Positions 9,076-20,130 of a DNA stretch of 64,000 bases are shown here, piece by piece; within the stretch, counting starts at the first letter, position 1; the number at the start of each line of letters is the position of its first letter. Below the pieces are notes generated by a model that was given only the letters and a program-made list of their open reading frames with translations, did no database searches and was not told the origin of the DNA. The stretch spans positions 1 to 64,000 of the forward strand of contig NZ_AP028956.1 in assembly GCF_040369795.1 (NCBI RefSeq), written 5' to 3'. Both the position numbers and the translations under genes were made by a program. This DNA comes from Spiroplasma_E ixodetis_B (GTDB lineage: Bacteria > Bacillota_I > Bacilli_A > Mycoplasmatales > VBWQ01).

Positions 9076-9122
9076 ATGGCTAACCTAACAAAAAATTCTT
9101 TGTTAGGTTAGCCATTTTTAAA
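9076..9122 (+). terminator. strong intrinsic terminator
   Basis: Fifteen-base perfect arms ATGGCTAACCTAACA and TGTTAGGTTAGCCAT with a 10-base loop, followed by TTTTTA. Confidence 0.85.
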
Positions 9123-9242
9123 TTTTATTTCGCTTTTTTTAAAAATATTTGTTCTATAAAAAATAAGAACAATTTAATTATAACACTTATTTAAGTTAAA
9201 TATTTTCATTAATATTAAAAAGAAAAAACAAAATTGCTAAAT

Positions 9243-9264
9243 AAACTGCACAATTGTGCAGTTT
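9243..9264. terminator. perfect 22-bp palindrome
   Basis: Arm AAACTGCACAA and its exact complement. The same palindrome occurs at 26881 and 42890, each time at the 3' end of a gene, here just after the photolyase stop codon, so a terminator is the simplest reading. Confidence 0.6.
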
Positions 9265-9281
9265 TGAAGTAATTATTATAT

Positions 9282-10619
9282 TTACATTTTTTGTGATTTA
9301 TTATTTTTAATATTATAAATTTGAATATTACTTTTTAAATTTTGGTATCTTTTTTTAGCCTCTTGAACTGATTTTTTAAAATCAACAATTTCTTCTATAT
9401 TTTTTGTTCTTGATAAAAAATGATTAATATAAACAAAATTAGGATCATATTTAATTTGTTGTAAATAAGGATTAAAAATCCTAATATATTGTTGAGCATC
9501 AAATCCTGTTCCTGCTACTCATTGTCATGAACATTGATTAACAATTGGATCATAATCAATTAATTTTTGAGCAAAATATTTTTCTCCTCATCTTCAATCA
9601 ATATTTAAATTTTTTACTAAATAAGAACCACAAATCATACGTACACGGTTATGCATAGTACCATAATTATTTAATTCATTCATCCCGGCATCAATTAAAG
9701 GAATACCGGTTTCTCCTTTGCATCATTTTTTAAAATTTTCTATATTATTATCTCAAATAATATCATTCATTTTTTTAATTCAATTTGTTCCAAATTTTCA
9801 TTTTTTTTCTATCATAGCATTATAAGTTGCTTGATAGAAAAAATCTCTTCATATCAATTGTCTAGAAAAACTATTATCAAAATAAACAAATCTTTGAATT
9901 GCTCAAAAATGAACTTCACGAATAGAAACTATTCCATATTTAATGGCTGTACTAATATGAGAAGTACTGTTTTTAATTAAATCAATTTTATCACGTTGAT
10001 TTTGATAATTTTTTGATAAACGATTAACAATAATTTCTACTTTTTCTCTTGTTAATGGTAAATTAAAGTCATTATCTTTTAAGTGTTTAATATCTTCGCA
10101 ATTCGGTAGTTTCATAGCTCGAAATTTTGGAGTTTTTGATATTGTAATATTAAATTTATTTGTTTTAATTGCATTTCAATAAGGAGTAAAAATTTGATAA
10201 AAACTGCCATCATCTTTTTTTATTTCATGAGGAGCAAAAAGCATATAATCATGAAATTCACGATAAATAAAACCAATTTCTTTTGATAAATTTTTTAATT
10301 GTTGACTTCTTTCTAGAGCATAAGGGCTAAAATCTTTATTAGTGTAAATTTTATTAATAATTATTCCTTGATTAATTAAATTTCTGATTGCGTTTAATTC
10401 GTTTTCTGCTTTTAAAACATTAATATGAATTATTTTATTTAATTGTTTTAAACAAAAAATCATTGCTTGAAATGACTTTAGATTAAAAAATTTATTATTT
10501 TTAATTTGTTCATTTGTTAGGATAAAAATTAAATAAATTTCTTTTTCTTCTTTTGATAAAGCAATTAAACCTTTGTTATCATGTATTCGAAAGTCTCGAT
10601 GTAAAATAAAAATATTCAT
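9282..10619 (-). CDS. phrB: DNA photolyase (cryptochrome/photolyase family)
   Basis: Intact 445-residue flavoprotein of the usual family length. It begins MNIFILHRDFRIHDNKGLIA, the antenna-domain motif of class I CPD photolyases, and the C-terminal FAD domain shows RQLIWRDFFYQ, GETGIPLIDAGMNELNNYG, HNRVRMICGSYLVKNLNIDW and NQCSWQWVAGTG with the Trp residues of the electron-transfer path. It would repair UV-induced pyrimidine dimers with light energy in the cytoplasm. AAAAGG lies 14 bases before the start. It stands alone on its strand between IS3 ends and closes with the palindrome at 9243. The mutation-free frame in such a degraded region suggests selection or recent arrival. Confidence 0.93.
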
Positions 10620-10743
10620 TTTTTTATTATAACCTTTTTTATTAATAAAAGTTTATTTTTTAAAGAATGGATGGGTTACACTTTATTGGGCACTAATTAC
10701 GTAGACAAGTGAACAAATTAGTTAAAAGAAAGGAATTATAATT

Positions 10744-10956
10744 ATGGCCAATATTAACTCATATTCAGATGAATTTAAAAAACAAATAGTAGCTTTATAT
10801 CAAAGCGGCAAGTCAGTGTCTTGTCTTGCTAAAGAGTACAATATTACAATTTCAGCTACTTATAATTGGATTAAGCAATTTACTAATTCAGGCATTTTTA
10901 AAACCAAAGATAACTGTTCTGTTGAAGAAAATGAATTAATTAAATTAAGAAAATAA
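10744..10956 (+). CDS. IS3 orfA (HTH protein)
   Basis: 70 codons, MANINSYSDEFKKQIVALYQ, with the IS3/IS150-type helix-turn-helix SVSCLAKEYNITISATYNWI. It ends in TAA where copy 33799 has GAA and reads on through a leucine-zipper-like KQLRMENDILKQAALI, so this copy is prematurely stopped. In the intact layout orfA overlaps orfB by a -1 shift near AAAATAG. Confidence 0.75.
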   Translation: MANINSYSDEFKKQIVALYQSGKSVSCLAKEYNITISATYNWIKQFTNSGIFKTKDNCSVEENELIKLRK

Positions 10957-11218
10957 TTAAAACAATTAAGAATGGAAAATGATATTTTAAAGCAAGCAGC
11001 ACTAATAATAGGCAGAAAATAGAAATTATTACTAAAAATAAAGTTAAATATAAAATTCGTACAATGTGTCGTTTTTTTAAAATCTCTAAATCAACATATT
11101 GTTTTAATTTCAAGAAAAAAGAAGATAAAATTCAAAATAATATGTATGATGAAGCTGTTATTAGTGCTTTTAAAGAAAATAAAGAAGCTTATGGAACAAG
11201 AATATTAAAAGTTGTTCT

Positions 11219-11505
11219 GGTAATTTTTAGTAATCTGTGTAACTTACAAAAATAACTATTTTTAATTAATTCTAGTAAATAAAATTAAATAACTATAAAG
11301 AGTGAGTTACGTATTTCTAAAAAACAAAATGTTAATAATAATGATCCAATATCAAAAGCAGTAGATTTATTATTAAAAAATACTGAAGATTTAACAACAG
11401 TTTTTAAAGAGGGAGGTTTATATAAAGAATTAACAAAAAGATTAGTTGAAAAAATGTTGAATTTTGAAATGCAAAATTATTTAGGATATGAAAAAAATCA
11501 ACATA
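11219..11505 (+). mobile_element. IS256 left-end fragment
   Basis: Left end and the first codons of the transposase, with the start ATG changed to ATT (TTACGTATTTCT). It is cut at QNYLGYEKNQH by an IS5-like fragment. Confidence 0.85.
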
Positions 11506-11764
11506 AGATATATTCCGTAAATAAATTTAATCAATTGTCAATAATAATATTTATAAATTTTTTAGTGTTAATAATTATAGAAGTTAATATTTTTTTATTT
11601 TAATGGTTTTGTTTTATTAAAAATTTCACAAAGTAAGTTAAATCTTAAGTACATAAGTCTAAATATACTTTTTCTACATTTATTTATTAAAATTTTGAAT
11701 CTTTTTAATCAAGCAAAAACATGTTCAAATTTAATTCTAATTTTTGAAATAATTTTATTGTAGA
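11506..11764 (-). mobile_element. IS5-like right-end fragment
   Basis: Terminal repeat AGATATATTCCG (one change) and the last transposase codons on the minus strand. It is truncated at GTAGATTTTT, where IS256 sequence begins. Confidence 0.85.
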
Positions 11765-13131
11765 TTTTTAAAAATCTGTGTATCTTTTTACAAAGTTACT
11801 AGTTTAGATTAATTCTATCTTCAAATTTTATCATAAAATGAGCAATTGCTGTATTTCAATTTTGAATGGGCAGTGTTCATTTTTTTGTTATATTTTCAAT
11901 TGCTAAGTAAAATATTTTAAAAACTGCCATATCATTTGGAAAAACTTTTTTATTTCTAATAAATTTTCGTAATTGACTATTAACATATTCAATAGCATTT
12001 GTTGTATAAATCACTCTTTTGATTTCTGCAGGATAACTAATAAAAACCATTAAATTATCTCAATTTTTATATCATGATTTAGCAATTTGAGGATATTGTT
12101 TATTTCATTTACTTTCAAAAGATTCTAAAGCTTGCATTGCTTGTTCTTCACTACATGCACTATAAATTGGTTTTAAATCTGTAACTAGTGATTTTCTATG
12201 TTTGTATGAAACATATTTTAAACTATTTCTAATTTGATGAACTATGCATAATTGATGTCCGGTTTTAGGATAAACTGATTGTATTGCTTCTGACATTCCT
12301 GTTAAATTGTCACTACAAGCAATAAGAATATCATTTAAGCATCGATTTTTCATTTCTGTGAAATTAGATAATCAAAACTTAGAACCTTCATTTTCACTAA
12401 TTCATAAACCTAAAACATCTTTTTTACCTTCTAAATCAACTCCTATTGCTATATAAACTGATTTGTTAATAATTCTTTTATCTTGTCGTACTTTAACTAC
12501 TATACAATCAAAATAAACAATCGTATAAACAATTTCTAATGGCCGATTTTGTCATGCTTTAACATCATCAATAACATCATCAGTAATTTGACCAATAACA
12601 CTTTCACTAATATCAGTACCATGATATAACTATTGTAACTGCATTCTAATATCTGATAAAGTCATGCCTTTGGCATATAATGAAAGAACTTGTTGATCAA
12701 AACCATCAAATCTTCTTTGTCTTTTTGCAAATATTACTGGCTCAAAATTACTATTACGATCTCGTGGTACATTAATCTCAATTTTACCTTGTTGAGTTAT
12801 TAATTTTTTTGAACTTATACCATTGCGAGCATTATCACTATTATTATGTTGATTTTTTTCATACCCTAAATAATTTTGCATTTCAGAATTCAACATTTTT
12901 TCAACTAATCTTTTTGTTAATTCTTTATATAAGCCTCACTCTTTAAAAAATGTTGTTAAATCTTCAGTATTTTCTAATAATAAATCTACTGCTTTTGATA
13001 TCGGATCATTATTATTAATATTTTGTTTTTTAGACATAAGTAACTCACTCTTTCTAGTTATTTAATTTTATTTACTAGAATTAATTAAACATAGTTATTT
13101 TTGTAAGTTACACAGATTACTAAACATTACC
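11765..13131 (-). mobile_element. IS256-family element, near complete, inactivated
   Basis: Nearly full copy in reverse; the outermost GAGGC of the right end is lost. The transposase frame 11799-13037 has the normal 1239 bases but carries an amber codon at 12630-12632 (LQ stop LYHG), shared with the copies at 15782, 35323 and 58094. Confidence 0.9.
11799..13037 (-). pseudogene. IS256 transposase with single amber codon
   Basis: Same length and motifs as the intact enzyme at 7276, including CSDNLTGMSEAIQSVYP and the C-terminal Glu region, but GAG is TAG at 12630-12632. The shared nonsense codon indicates that several defective copies descend from one mutated parent, perhaps mobilised in trans. 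Confidence 0.85.
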
Positions 13132-13179
13132 GATTTTGTTTTTCAAGATATAAGTAAACATTACTTTAGTTAGTTATAT
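13132..13179 (+). mobile_element. IS630-type right-end fragment
   Basis: Final transposase codons (FQDISKHYFS) and the terminal repeat ending GTTAGTTATA. Confidence 0.75.
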
Positions 13180-13710
13180 GTTATTATCAAAATTAATCAT
13201 ATTTTTTAAGTTTAATTTGCCATAAGTAGTTAAAATTAAAGCATCATTTGATTTATTTAACTGCTTTGAACTAATAAATCTTGCACTAGTTTCTTTTTCA
13301 CCAACTGTATTATCACTTTTTCCTTTATAGGTTGCAGTTAAATCTAAACCTAATTTAGATAAATCAACACCATAGAAAAATCATAATTTTGTACTTTATT
13401 TATTTGCAAAGTGTTTTCCTAAATAATGAATTTTTACTTTTTTATTAGTAACATCAATACCGGTTTCTTCCAACATTTCATTAATTACAGTTTGATAATG
13501 ACTATTATTTTCAATTCAGCCATTGATAGTACTGTACTGACTAATCTGTTTGTGTTTAAATAATGGGTTGTATTCTTTAGTTAATAAATAATGATATTCA
13601 TTGTCTTTGAAAACATAGGGTAATATAGTAACTCCTTGGTTGTTACATCAAGGTTCTTCTACACCATGCATAAATTCAACTTTAATAAGTTTTAAATATT
13701 CTTTATTCAT
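13180..13710 (-). pseudogene. NUDIX-like hydrolase, broken
   Basis: Starts MNKEYLKLIKVEFMHGVEEP after GAAAGGAAG. The segment INGWIENNSHYQTVINEMLEETGIDV resembles a NUDIX box with its EExG core but is degenerate, with N in place of R. An in-frame TAA at 13396-13398 interrupts it (HFANK stop STKLWFFYG), and the C-terminus is cut by an IS630 fragment. NUDIX proteins hydrolyse nucleoside diphosphate derivatives; this copy is unlikely to be functional. The sequence before and after the stop keeps one frame, so the nonsense change looks recent. Confidence 0.6.
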
Positions 13711-13750
13711 AAAAATATCTTCCTTTCAAATAAAATTTAGAAGTAAAAAA

Positions 13751-13771
13751 TTGTAACAGCATAGGTTACAA
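13751..13771 (-). terminator. hairpin between membrane-protein and NUDIX genes
   Basis: TTGTAAC / GTTACAA arms around a 7-base loop, followed on the minus strand by a T run. It lies downstream of the 300-residue membrane protein. Confidence 0.55.
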
Positions 13772-13839
13772 CTCACTTATCTTTAAACTTCTTTGCATGA
13801 AAGAAAGATAAAATATATTTTATAGATAGGCATAATAAA

Positions 13840-14742
13840 TTACTTAATTTGTGAATTATAAATAATTATTTTTTTTCTTAATAAAACAAAAATTAAAAAA
13901 AATAAAATAGTAATAATTGAAAGAAAAATAATCAAACAAATTTTATTAGTTTTTTTCTTTAAATTTTCAATTTCTTCACTTGAAATTACTTCATATCCAA
14001 AATTTTTAATAATATCATTTTTGTTTTTCTTGGTAATAATTAAAGAAAAAATATTTACTGAATATACCACAATTAAAATAATTAATGTAATATTAATTTC
14101 ACTATCCAAATTTTTAAGTGAAAATAATTTTCAAAAACCAATATAAAAGTCTTTATTTCCATTATCATATTGATTATTTAAGAAAAACAAAATACCGAAA
14201 AAAAGTAAACCAAATAAAAAAACAAATCCTGTAATTCAATTAAGAATTATTTTTCTAACTATCATTTTTCTATAAAAAATAATAATAAAACTAGGTATTT
14301 TATTATCAATATTATTTTGATTTATAATATAATTATTTTTTTCTCCGATAATTTTTTTTAAATCATATATACCATAAAAAAGAACAAAAATTGAAGTTAT
14401 AAAAATGAAAATTAATAAATATAAATTTGGTATTAATTGAATTTTAATACTACCAATAATAGGGTTTAAAAAATTAAGTTCTTTTGGTAATAACGAAGAT
14501 AAAGTTTGTATTGAATCTAAAGAATAACCTTTGTTTTTAGCGAAAAAATAAACATAAATAAAAAATGAAGAAATTATTGCAAAACCTAAACCAATCAAAA
14601 TTAAAAATGTTGATCGTATTTTTTCTATAAAAATTTTTCTTTTAATAAATTTTAAAATACTTTTATTTTGGTTAGCTAAATTTGATGAATAATTATTTTC
14701 AACATTAACATTATTTTCCTCTAATTTAGCCACTTCTTCCAT
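13840..14742 (-). CDS. multi-pass membrane protein, function unknown
   Basis: Intact 300-residue frame when TGA is read as Trp (NWITGFVFLFG, FYIGFWKLFS). The first 35 residues are charged (MEEVAKLEENNVNVENNYSS). About five hydrophobic segments follow (for example STFLILIGLGFAIISSFF, LYLLIFIFITSIFVLFYGIY, GFVFLFGLLFFGILFFL, INITLIILIVVYSVNIF and a C-terminal one), ending in a lysine-rich tail. GGTGATTAG precedes the ATG. I do not recognise the family. It lies inside the IS256-bounded block with a rep remnant, so it probably came from a plasmid. Confidence 0.75.
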
Positions 14743-14763
14743 AATCTAATCACCAAAATCTTT

Positions 14764-15290
14764 TTATTTAATTATACTTTTTTTAAAATTTCTTACTCTT
14801 AATTTGCTTTTTGTTATTGTAATATTTTTTTTCATAAAACTACTTCATTATTACTATTAAAAAATATTTTATTCAATTTAATATCAAAATATGATTTATA
14901 TGCAGCAAATGAACTTTCATTTAAAAATCATTTAAAATAAATATTTTCATTATCATGTCAAATATTTAAATCAACTTTTATGTAATTCCCAATTGGAGTT
15001 GTGGTATTTAAATCATATGGTAATGTTGGAAATGTGTTGACTTCAACTTTAAACATAGAGTTAGTATTACCTTCACCTTGGTTAATTTTTACGTTTTGTG
15101 TTTGATTTGATAATTTTGCAATATTTTTTTCTCATTTGATAATGAAACTTTTAGAATTGAGTGTTCATCAAAATTAAAAGTTTGATATTTTTTTGTAAAA
15201 TTATTTCATGAATCAGCATAATCAATTCATTTTAATAATTTATATGTATCAGAAATACTATTATGATAAGATCATACTCCATTATATCAA
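14764..15290 (-). pseudogene. broken unknown gene with tryptophan-rich secreted-type sequence
   Basis: Two frames join at an A run near 15130: DWYNGVWSYHNSISDTYKLL in one, then NVKINQGEGNTNSMFKVEVN and TTPIGNYIKVDLNIWHDNEN in the next, ending KSIIK stop. The alternating hydrophobic pattern suggests a beta-rich surface or secreted protein. The N-terminus is missing at the rep remnant. No family recognised. Confidence 0.45.
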
Positions 15291-15622
15291 TCACTAAAAG
15301 AATTAATAATTTAAAATCAAAAATTTTAGAATCAGTAAAAAAAGATTTAGCAAAAACCGATATTATTTTTACTTATGAATTGATAAAAGTTGGTAGAAAA
15401 TATAACAAAATTATTTTAAATACGCATTTAGATTTAGAAAAATTTAATGCTCAAAATCCTGAATTAGAAAAAGTACCAACTAAAAAATAATATAAAGTAT
15501 ATGCGGATAAATCAAAGCTGAAAGCAAACATTTTTAAAAAACAAAAAAGTAAAATAATTGAAAAAACAATTTTAACTGATAAACAACTACAAAATATTTT
15601 GAAAAATATTGATAATGATTAA
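15291..15622 (+). pseudogene. C-terminal remnant of a Rep_3 initiator
   Basis: Reads LAKTDIIFTYELIKVGRKYN, closely matching residues about 225-245 of the intact Rep at 51950, then stops at TAA 15488-15490 where Rep continues, and resumes in frame to NIDND at 15622. It is a second, degraded replicon relic, showing that at least two related plasmids contributed to this window. Confidence 0.75.
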
Positions 15623-15631
15623 AATATGATA

Positions 15632-15781
15632 TAGCTAACTAAAGTAATGTTTACTCATATCTTGAAAAACAAAATCAATCGCTTTTTTAATATTTGGTCA
15701 ATAATTTGGTAATATTTTTCTTATATTATGTTTTATAGCAAATCAAAAATGTTCAATTGGATTTAAATTAGGAGAATATGG
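15632..15781 (-). mobile_element. IS630-type right-end fragment
   Basis: Terminal repeat TAGCTAACTAAAGTAATGTT followed by the C-terminal codons in reverse (NPIEHFWFAIKH). It is cut by an IS256 left end. Confidence 0.8.
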
Positions 15782-15858
15782 GGTAATTTTTAGTAATCTG
15801 TGTAACTTACAAAAATAACTATGTTTAATTAATTCTAGTAAATAAAATTAAATAAATA

Positions 15859-16894
15859 AGACATATTCCGTAAATAAATTTTTTAAAAGTCAATTAATAA
15901 TTTAAAATTTATTTTATAATTTCTTTATTAATAAATTAATAAGGTGTTGATAAAAATGAATTTTGAAAATTTAAAAAAATTAAAAAATGAACAATTTTAT
16001 AGATATTTTGGTATAAAACGTTTTCATTTTGATGAAATGTTAACAAAATTAATTGAAATATAAAATTTAAAAAAAACTAAAGGTAGAAAATATAAACTTT
16101 CAGTTGAAGAAAGATTGATGATGACTTTAGTATACTGAAAAGAATATTATACTTTTTCCAAATGAGTATTAAATATAAAATGAGTGCATCAAGTTGTTTT
16201 CGAAATATTACTTGAGTAGAAAATAAACTTAGTGATGACAAATATTATCAGTTTTTAAAACAAAATATAAATCAAAAATTGAGAAAAAACAAGAAGATTT
16301 AAATGAATTTCAATTTTATTTAATTGATTCAACTTAAATTGAAATTGAAAGACCAACTAAAAAAACTACAGTTAGAATATTTTTCTGGTAAAAGTTGAAT
16401 GTTTTCTATAAAATTTCAAATTATATATGACTTTTTAATAAAAAAATTGTTGATATTTTTGCTGATAATGGAAAAGTACATGATTTTCAAATATTAAAAA
16501 ATTCAAATCTTGAATTTTCAGAAAAAACAATAATTATTGGTGATTTGGGATATCAAGGAATACAAAATATTTATAAAAATACTATATTACCAATTAAAAA
16601 AACTAAAAATAAAAAATTAACTAAACAAGAAAAAATCTACAATAAAATTATTTCAAAAATTAGAATTAAAGTTGAACATGTTTTTGCTTGATTAAAAAGA
16701 TTCAAAATTTTAATAAATAAATGTAGAAAAAGTATATTTAGACTTATGTACTTAAGATTTAACTTACTTTGTGAAATTTTTAATAAAACAAAACCATTAA
16801 AATAAAAAAATATTAACTTCTATAATTATTAACACTAAAAAATTTATAAATATTATTATTGACAATTGATTAAATTTATTTACGGAATATGTCT
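15859..16894 (+). mobile_element. IS5-like element, short form
   Basis: Perfect terminal repeats AGACATATTCCG, about 1.04 kb. The transposase has an in-frame TAA early (LIEI stop NLKK) besides the usual frame break. It lacks the extra 3' segment. Confidence 0.9.
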
Positions 16895-17352
16895 AATATA
16901 TGCCAAAGACATGACTTTATCAGATATTAGAATGCAGTTACAATAGTTATATCATGGTACTGATATTAGTGAAAGTGTTATTGGTCAAATTACTGATGAT
17001 GTTATTGATGATGTTAAAGCATGACAAAATCGGCCATTAGAAAGTGTTTATCCGATTGTTTATTTTGATTGTATAGTAGTTAAAGTACGACAAGATAAAC
17101 GCATTATTAACAAATCAGTTTATATAGCACTAGGAGTTGATTTAGAAGGTAAAAAAGATATTTTAGGTTTATTAATTAGTGAAAATGAAGGTTCTAAGTT
17201 TTGATTATCTAATTTCACAGAAATGAAAAATCGAGGCTTAAATGATATTCTTATTGTTTGTAGTGACAATTTAACAGGAATGTCAGAAGCAATACAATCA
17301 GTTTATCCTAAAACCGAACATCAATTATGCATAGTTCATCAAATTAGAAATA

Positions 17353-18502
17353 AGACATATTCCGTAAATAAATTTTTTAAAAGTCAATTAATAATTTAAA
17401 ATTTATTTTATAATTTCTTTATTAATAAATTAATAAGGTGTTGATAAAAATGAATTTTGAAAATTTAAAAAAATTAAAAAATGAACAATTTTATAGATAT
17501 TTTGGTATAAAACGTTTTCATTTTGATGAAATGTTAACAAAATTAATTGAAATAGAAAATTTAAAAAAAACTAAAGGTAGAAAATATAAACTTTCAGTTG
17601 AAGAAAGATTGATGATGACTTTAGTATACTGAAAAGAATATTATACTTTTTCCAAATGAGTATTAAATATAAAATGAGTGCATCAAGTTGTTTTCGAAAT
17701 ATTACTTGAGTAGAAAATAAACTTAGTGATGACAAAGATTATCAGTTTTTAAAAACAAAATATAAATCAAAAATTGAGAAAAAACAAGAAGATTTAAATG
17801 AATTTCAATTTTATTTAATTGATTCAACTGAAATTGAAATTGAAAGACCAACTAAAAAAACTACAGTTAGAATATTTTTCTGGTAAAAGTTGAATGTTTT
17901 CTATAAAATTTCAAATTATATATGACTTTTTTAATAAAAAAAATGTTGATATTTTTGCTGATAATGGAAAAGTACATGATTTTCAAATATTAAAAAATTC
18001 AAATCTTGAATTTTCAGAAAAAACAATAATTATTGGTGATTTGGGATATCAAGGAATACAAAATATTTATAAAAATACTATATTACCAATTAAAAAAACT
18101 AAAAATAAAAAATTAACTAAACAATAAAAAATCTACAATAAAATTATTTCAAAAATTAGAATTAAAGTTGAACATGTTTTTGCTTGATTAAAAAGATTCA
18201 AAATTTTAATAAATAAATGTAGAAAAAGTATATTTAGACTTATGTACTTAAGATTTAACTTACTTTGTGAAATTTTTAATAAAACAAAACCATTAAAATA
18301 AAAAAATATTAAAAATATTTTTTTAAAAATTTAAATTTTTATCAAGTTAATATAAAAATAATATTAACAATTTTTGTGTTTGAAATATAAATTTATTTTT
18401 AAAGTATTTTTTTAAAAATATTAGCTTCTATAATTATTAACACTAAAAAATTTATAAATATTATTATTGACAATTGATTAAATTTATTTACGGAATATGT
18501 CT
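17353..18502 (+). mobile_element. IS5-like element, long form, with ATA target duplication
   Basis: ORF1 starts at 17450; a one-base loss in the T run (ACTTTTTCC) frameshifts it. The DDE half lies at about 17894-18127. It carries the extra 3' segment with a GTTAATAT...ATATTAAC hairpin. Flanked by ATA at 17350-17352 and 18503-18505 within IS256, restoring AGAAATAGTTT when removed. Confidence 0.92.
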
Positions 18503-19703
18503 ATAGTTTAAAATATGTTTCATACAAACATAGAAAATCACTAGTTACAGATTTAAAACCAATTTACAGTGCATGTAGTGAAGAACAAGCAATGCAAGCT
18601 TTAGAATCTTTTGAAAGTAAATGAAATAAACAATATCCTCAAATTGCTAAATCATGATATAAAAATTGAGATAATTTAATGGTTTTTATTAGTTATCCTG
18701 CAGAAATCAAAAGAGTTATTTATACAACAAATGATATTGAATCTGTTAATAGTCAATTACGAAAAGTTATTAGAAATAAAAAAAGTTTTTCCAAATGATA
18801 TGGCAGTTTTTAAAATATTTTACTTAGCAATTGAAAATATAACAAAAAAATGAACAATGCCCATTCAAAATTGAAATACAGCAATTGCTCATTTTATGAT
18901 AAAATTTGAAGATAGAATTAATCTAAACTAGTAACTTTGTAAAAAGATACACAGATTTTTAAAAAGCCTCGTTGTTCTAAAAGAAAAGAAAATTAATTTA
19001 TCAAGACGAAAAATTAAAAAAATTATGAATAAACATAATTTAATATCAAAATACACTAAATTATCATACAAAAATTATCATAATAAAGTCAATGATAGTC
19101 AAATTACTAATCTTGTTAATAGAGACTTTAATAATAGGCTTAAAAATAAAGTTATTGTTAGTGATTTAACTTATGTTCAAGTTAATGGTAAATAAAACTA
19201 TATTTGCTTATTAATCGACCTGTACAATCGCGAAATTATTGGACATAGTGTAGGCGCTAAAAAAGATGCATCATTAGTATATCAAGCATTTATGTGCTCA
19301 AATCGTTGTTTAAAAAATATTCAAATATTTCATAGCGATCGCGGTAATGAATTTAATAATAAAACTATTGATAAACTTTTATTAGCCTTCAATATTACCC
19401 GCTCTTTAAGCCAAAAAAGGTTGTCCTTATGATAACGCTGTTGCTGAAGCAACTTTCAAAACAGAATTTATTAATGATAAAAATTTTACATCATTAATCC
19501 AATTAAAATTAGAATTATTTGATTATATCAATTGATACAACAACATAAGAATCCACAGCACTCTAAACTACTTAACCCCCATAAAATACCAAGCACAAAT
19601 GTCTACCAAAAAACAGTCCTAAAAAAGGTTGCCATTCCATACTTTAATTGTCCACTTTTCTGGACAAGTTCAATTTTTGTTTTTTTTAAAAAATATTCTT
19701 TAT

Positions 19704-19737
19704 TACATTTTTCTATAATTTAATTACAGAATATGTC
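19704..19737 (+). mobile_element. IS5-like right-end remnant
   Basis: TTAATTACAGAATATGTCT resembles the IS5-like right end with a few changes; no coding sequence is left. Confidence 0.5.
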
Positions 19738-19815
19738 TAATGAACAAAAATATTTAATATTTTTCTAATTTTTAAAATGGTACATAAAGGGAGAAAAACC
19801 TAAATAAATTTATTA

Positions 19816-19845
19816 AAAACCGAAAAAAAGTTTTTTTCGGGTTTT
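19816..19845. terminator. intrinsic terminator
   Basis: CCGAAAAAAA and TTTTTTTCGG arms around a single G, followed by GTTTT. Confidence 0.6.
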
Positions 19846-20130
19846 GAATTATATTACTCAATGATCTTGGAAGTACTGTACAGTAAACATAATATAAGAA
19901 ATATGAAAATGTTAAATATTTAACATTTAAATTTTATCATTTTTAAAATTATGTTTTGATAATAAATAATAAATTATACTATAAGCGTTATTTATTTGAT
20001 TAAAAATTAATAAAACAACTATAATCCAAAAAGTTGATATAATTTATATTAGAAAATTATTTTTAGTGTTTATTTTTTATTGGTCATTAAAAATAATTGT
20101 AATTTTCTAGATTTAGAGGAGGAATAAATT

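Larger units (their letters stand above)
11219..18970 (+). mobile_element. IS256-bounded composite block with 8-bp target duplication
   Basis: The left IS256 end (GGTAATTTTTAG) begins at 11219 and the right IS256 end (...AAAAAGCCTC) stops at 18970. They are flanked by GTTGTTCT at 11211-11218 and 18971-18978, and the empty site GTTGTTCTAAAAG is present once in other IS3 copies. IS256 elements make 8-9 bp duplications, so these two ends belong to one insertion event. The 7.75 kb between them carries a NUDIX pseudogene, a membrane protein, a broken unknown gene and a rep remnant among IS fragments. It either moved as a unit or grew inside a single IS256 by later recombination. Confidence 0.7.
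15782..18970 (+). mobile_element. IS256-family element interrupted by two IS5-like copies
   Basis: IS256 pieces at 15782-15858, 16895-17352 and 18503-18970. The N-terminal third of the transposase is missing across the first IS5 copy, pointing to recombination between IS5 copies. The second IS5 is a clean insertion with ATA duplicated. The rest of the frame carries the shared amber codon. Confidence 0.85.
10678..19639 (+). mobile_element. IS3-family element split by the IS256-bounded block
   Basis: Left end TGGATGGGTTACACTTTATT at 10678, right end ...GGTTGCCATTCCA at 19639. The element proper is 10678-11218 plus 18971-19639. orfB is interrupted after ILKVVL by the inserted block and resumes at 18971 (VVLKEKKINLSRRKIKK), with further stops and a frameshift, so it is inactive. 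Confidence 0.85.
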
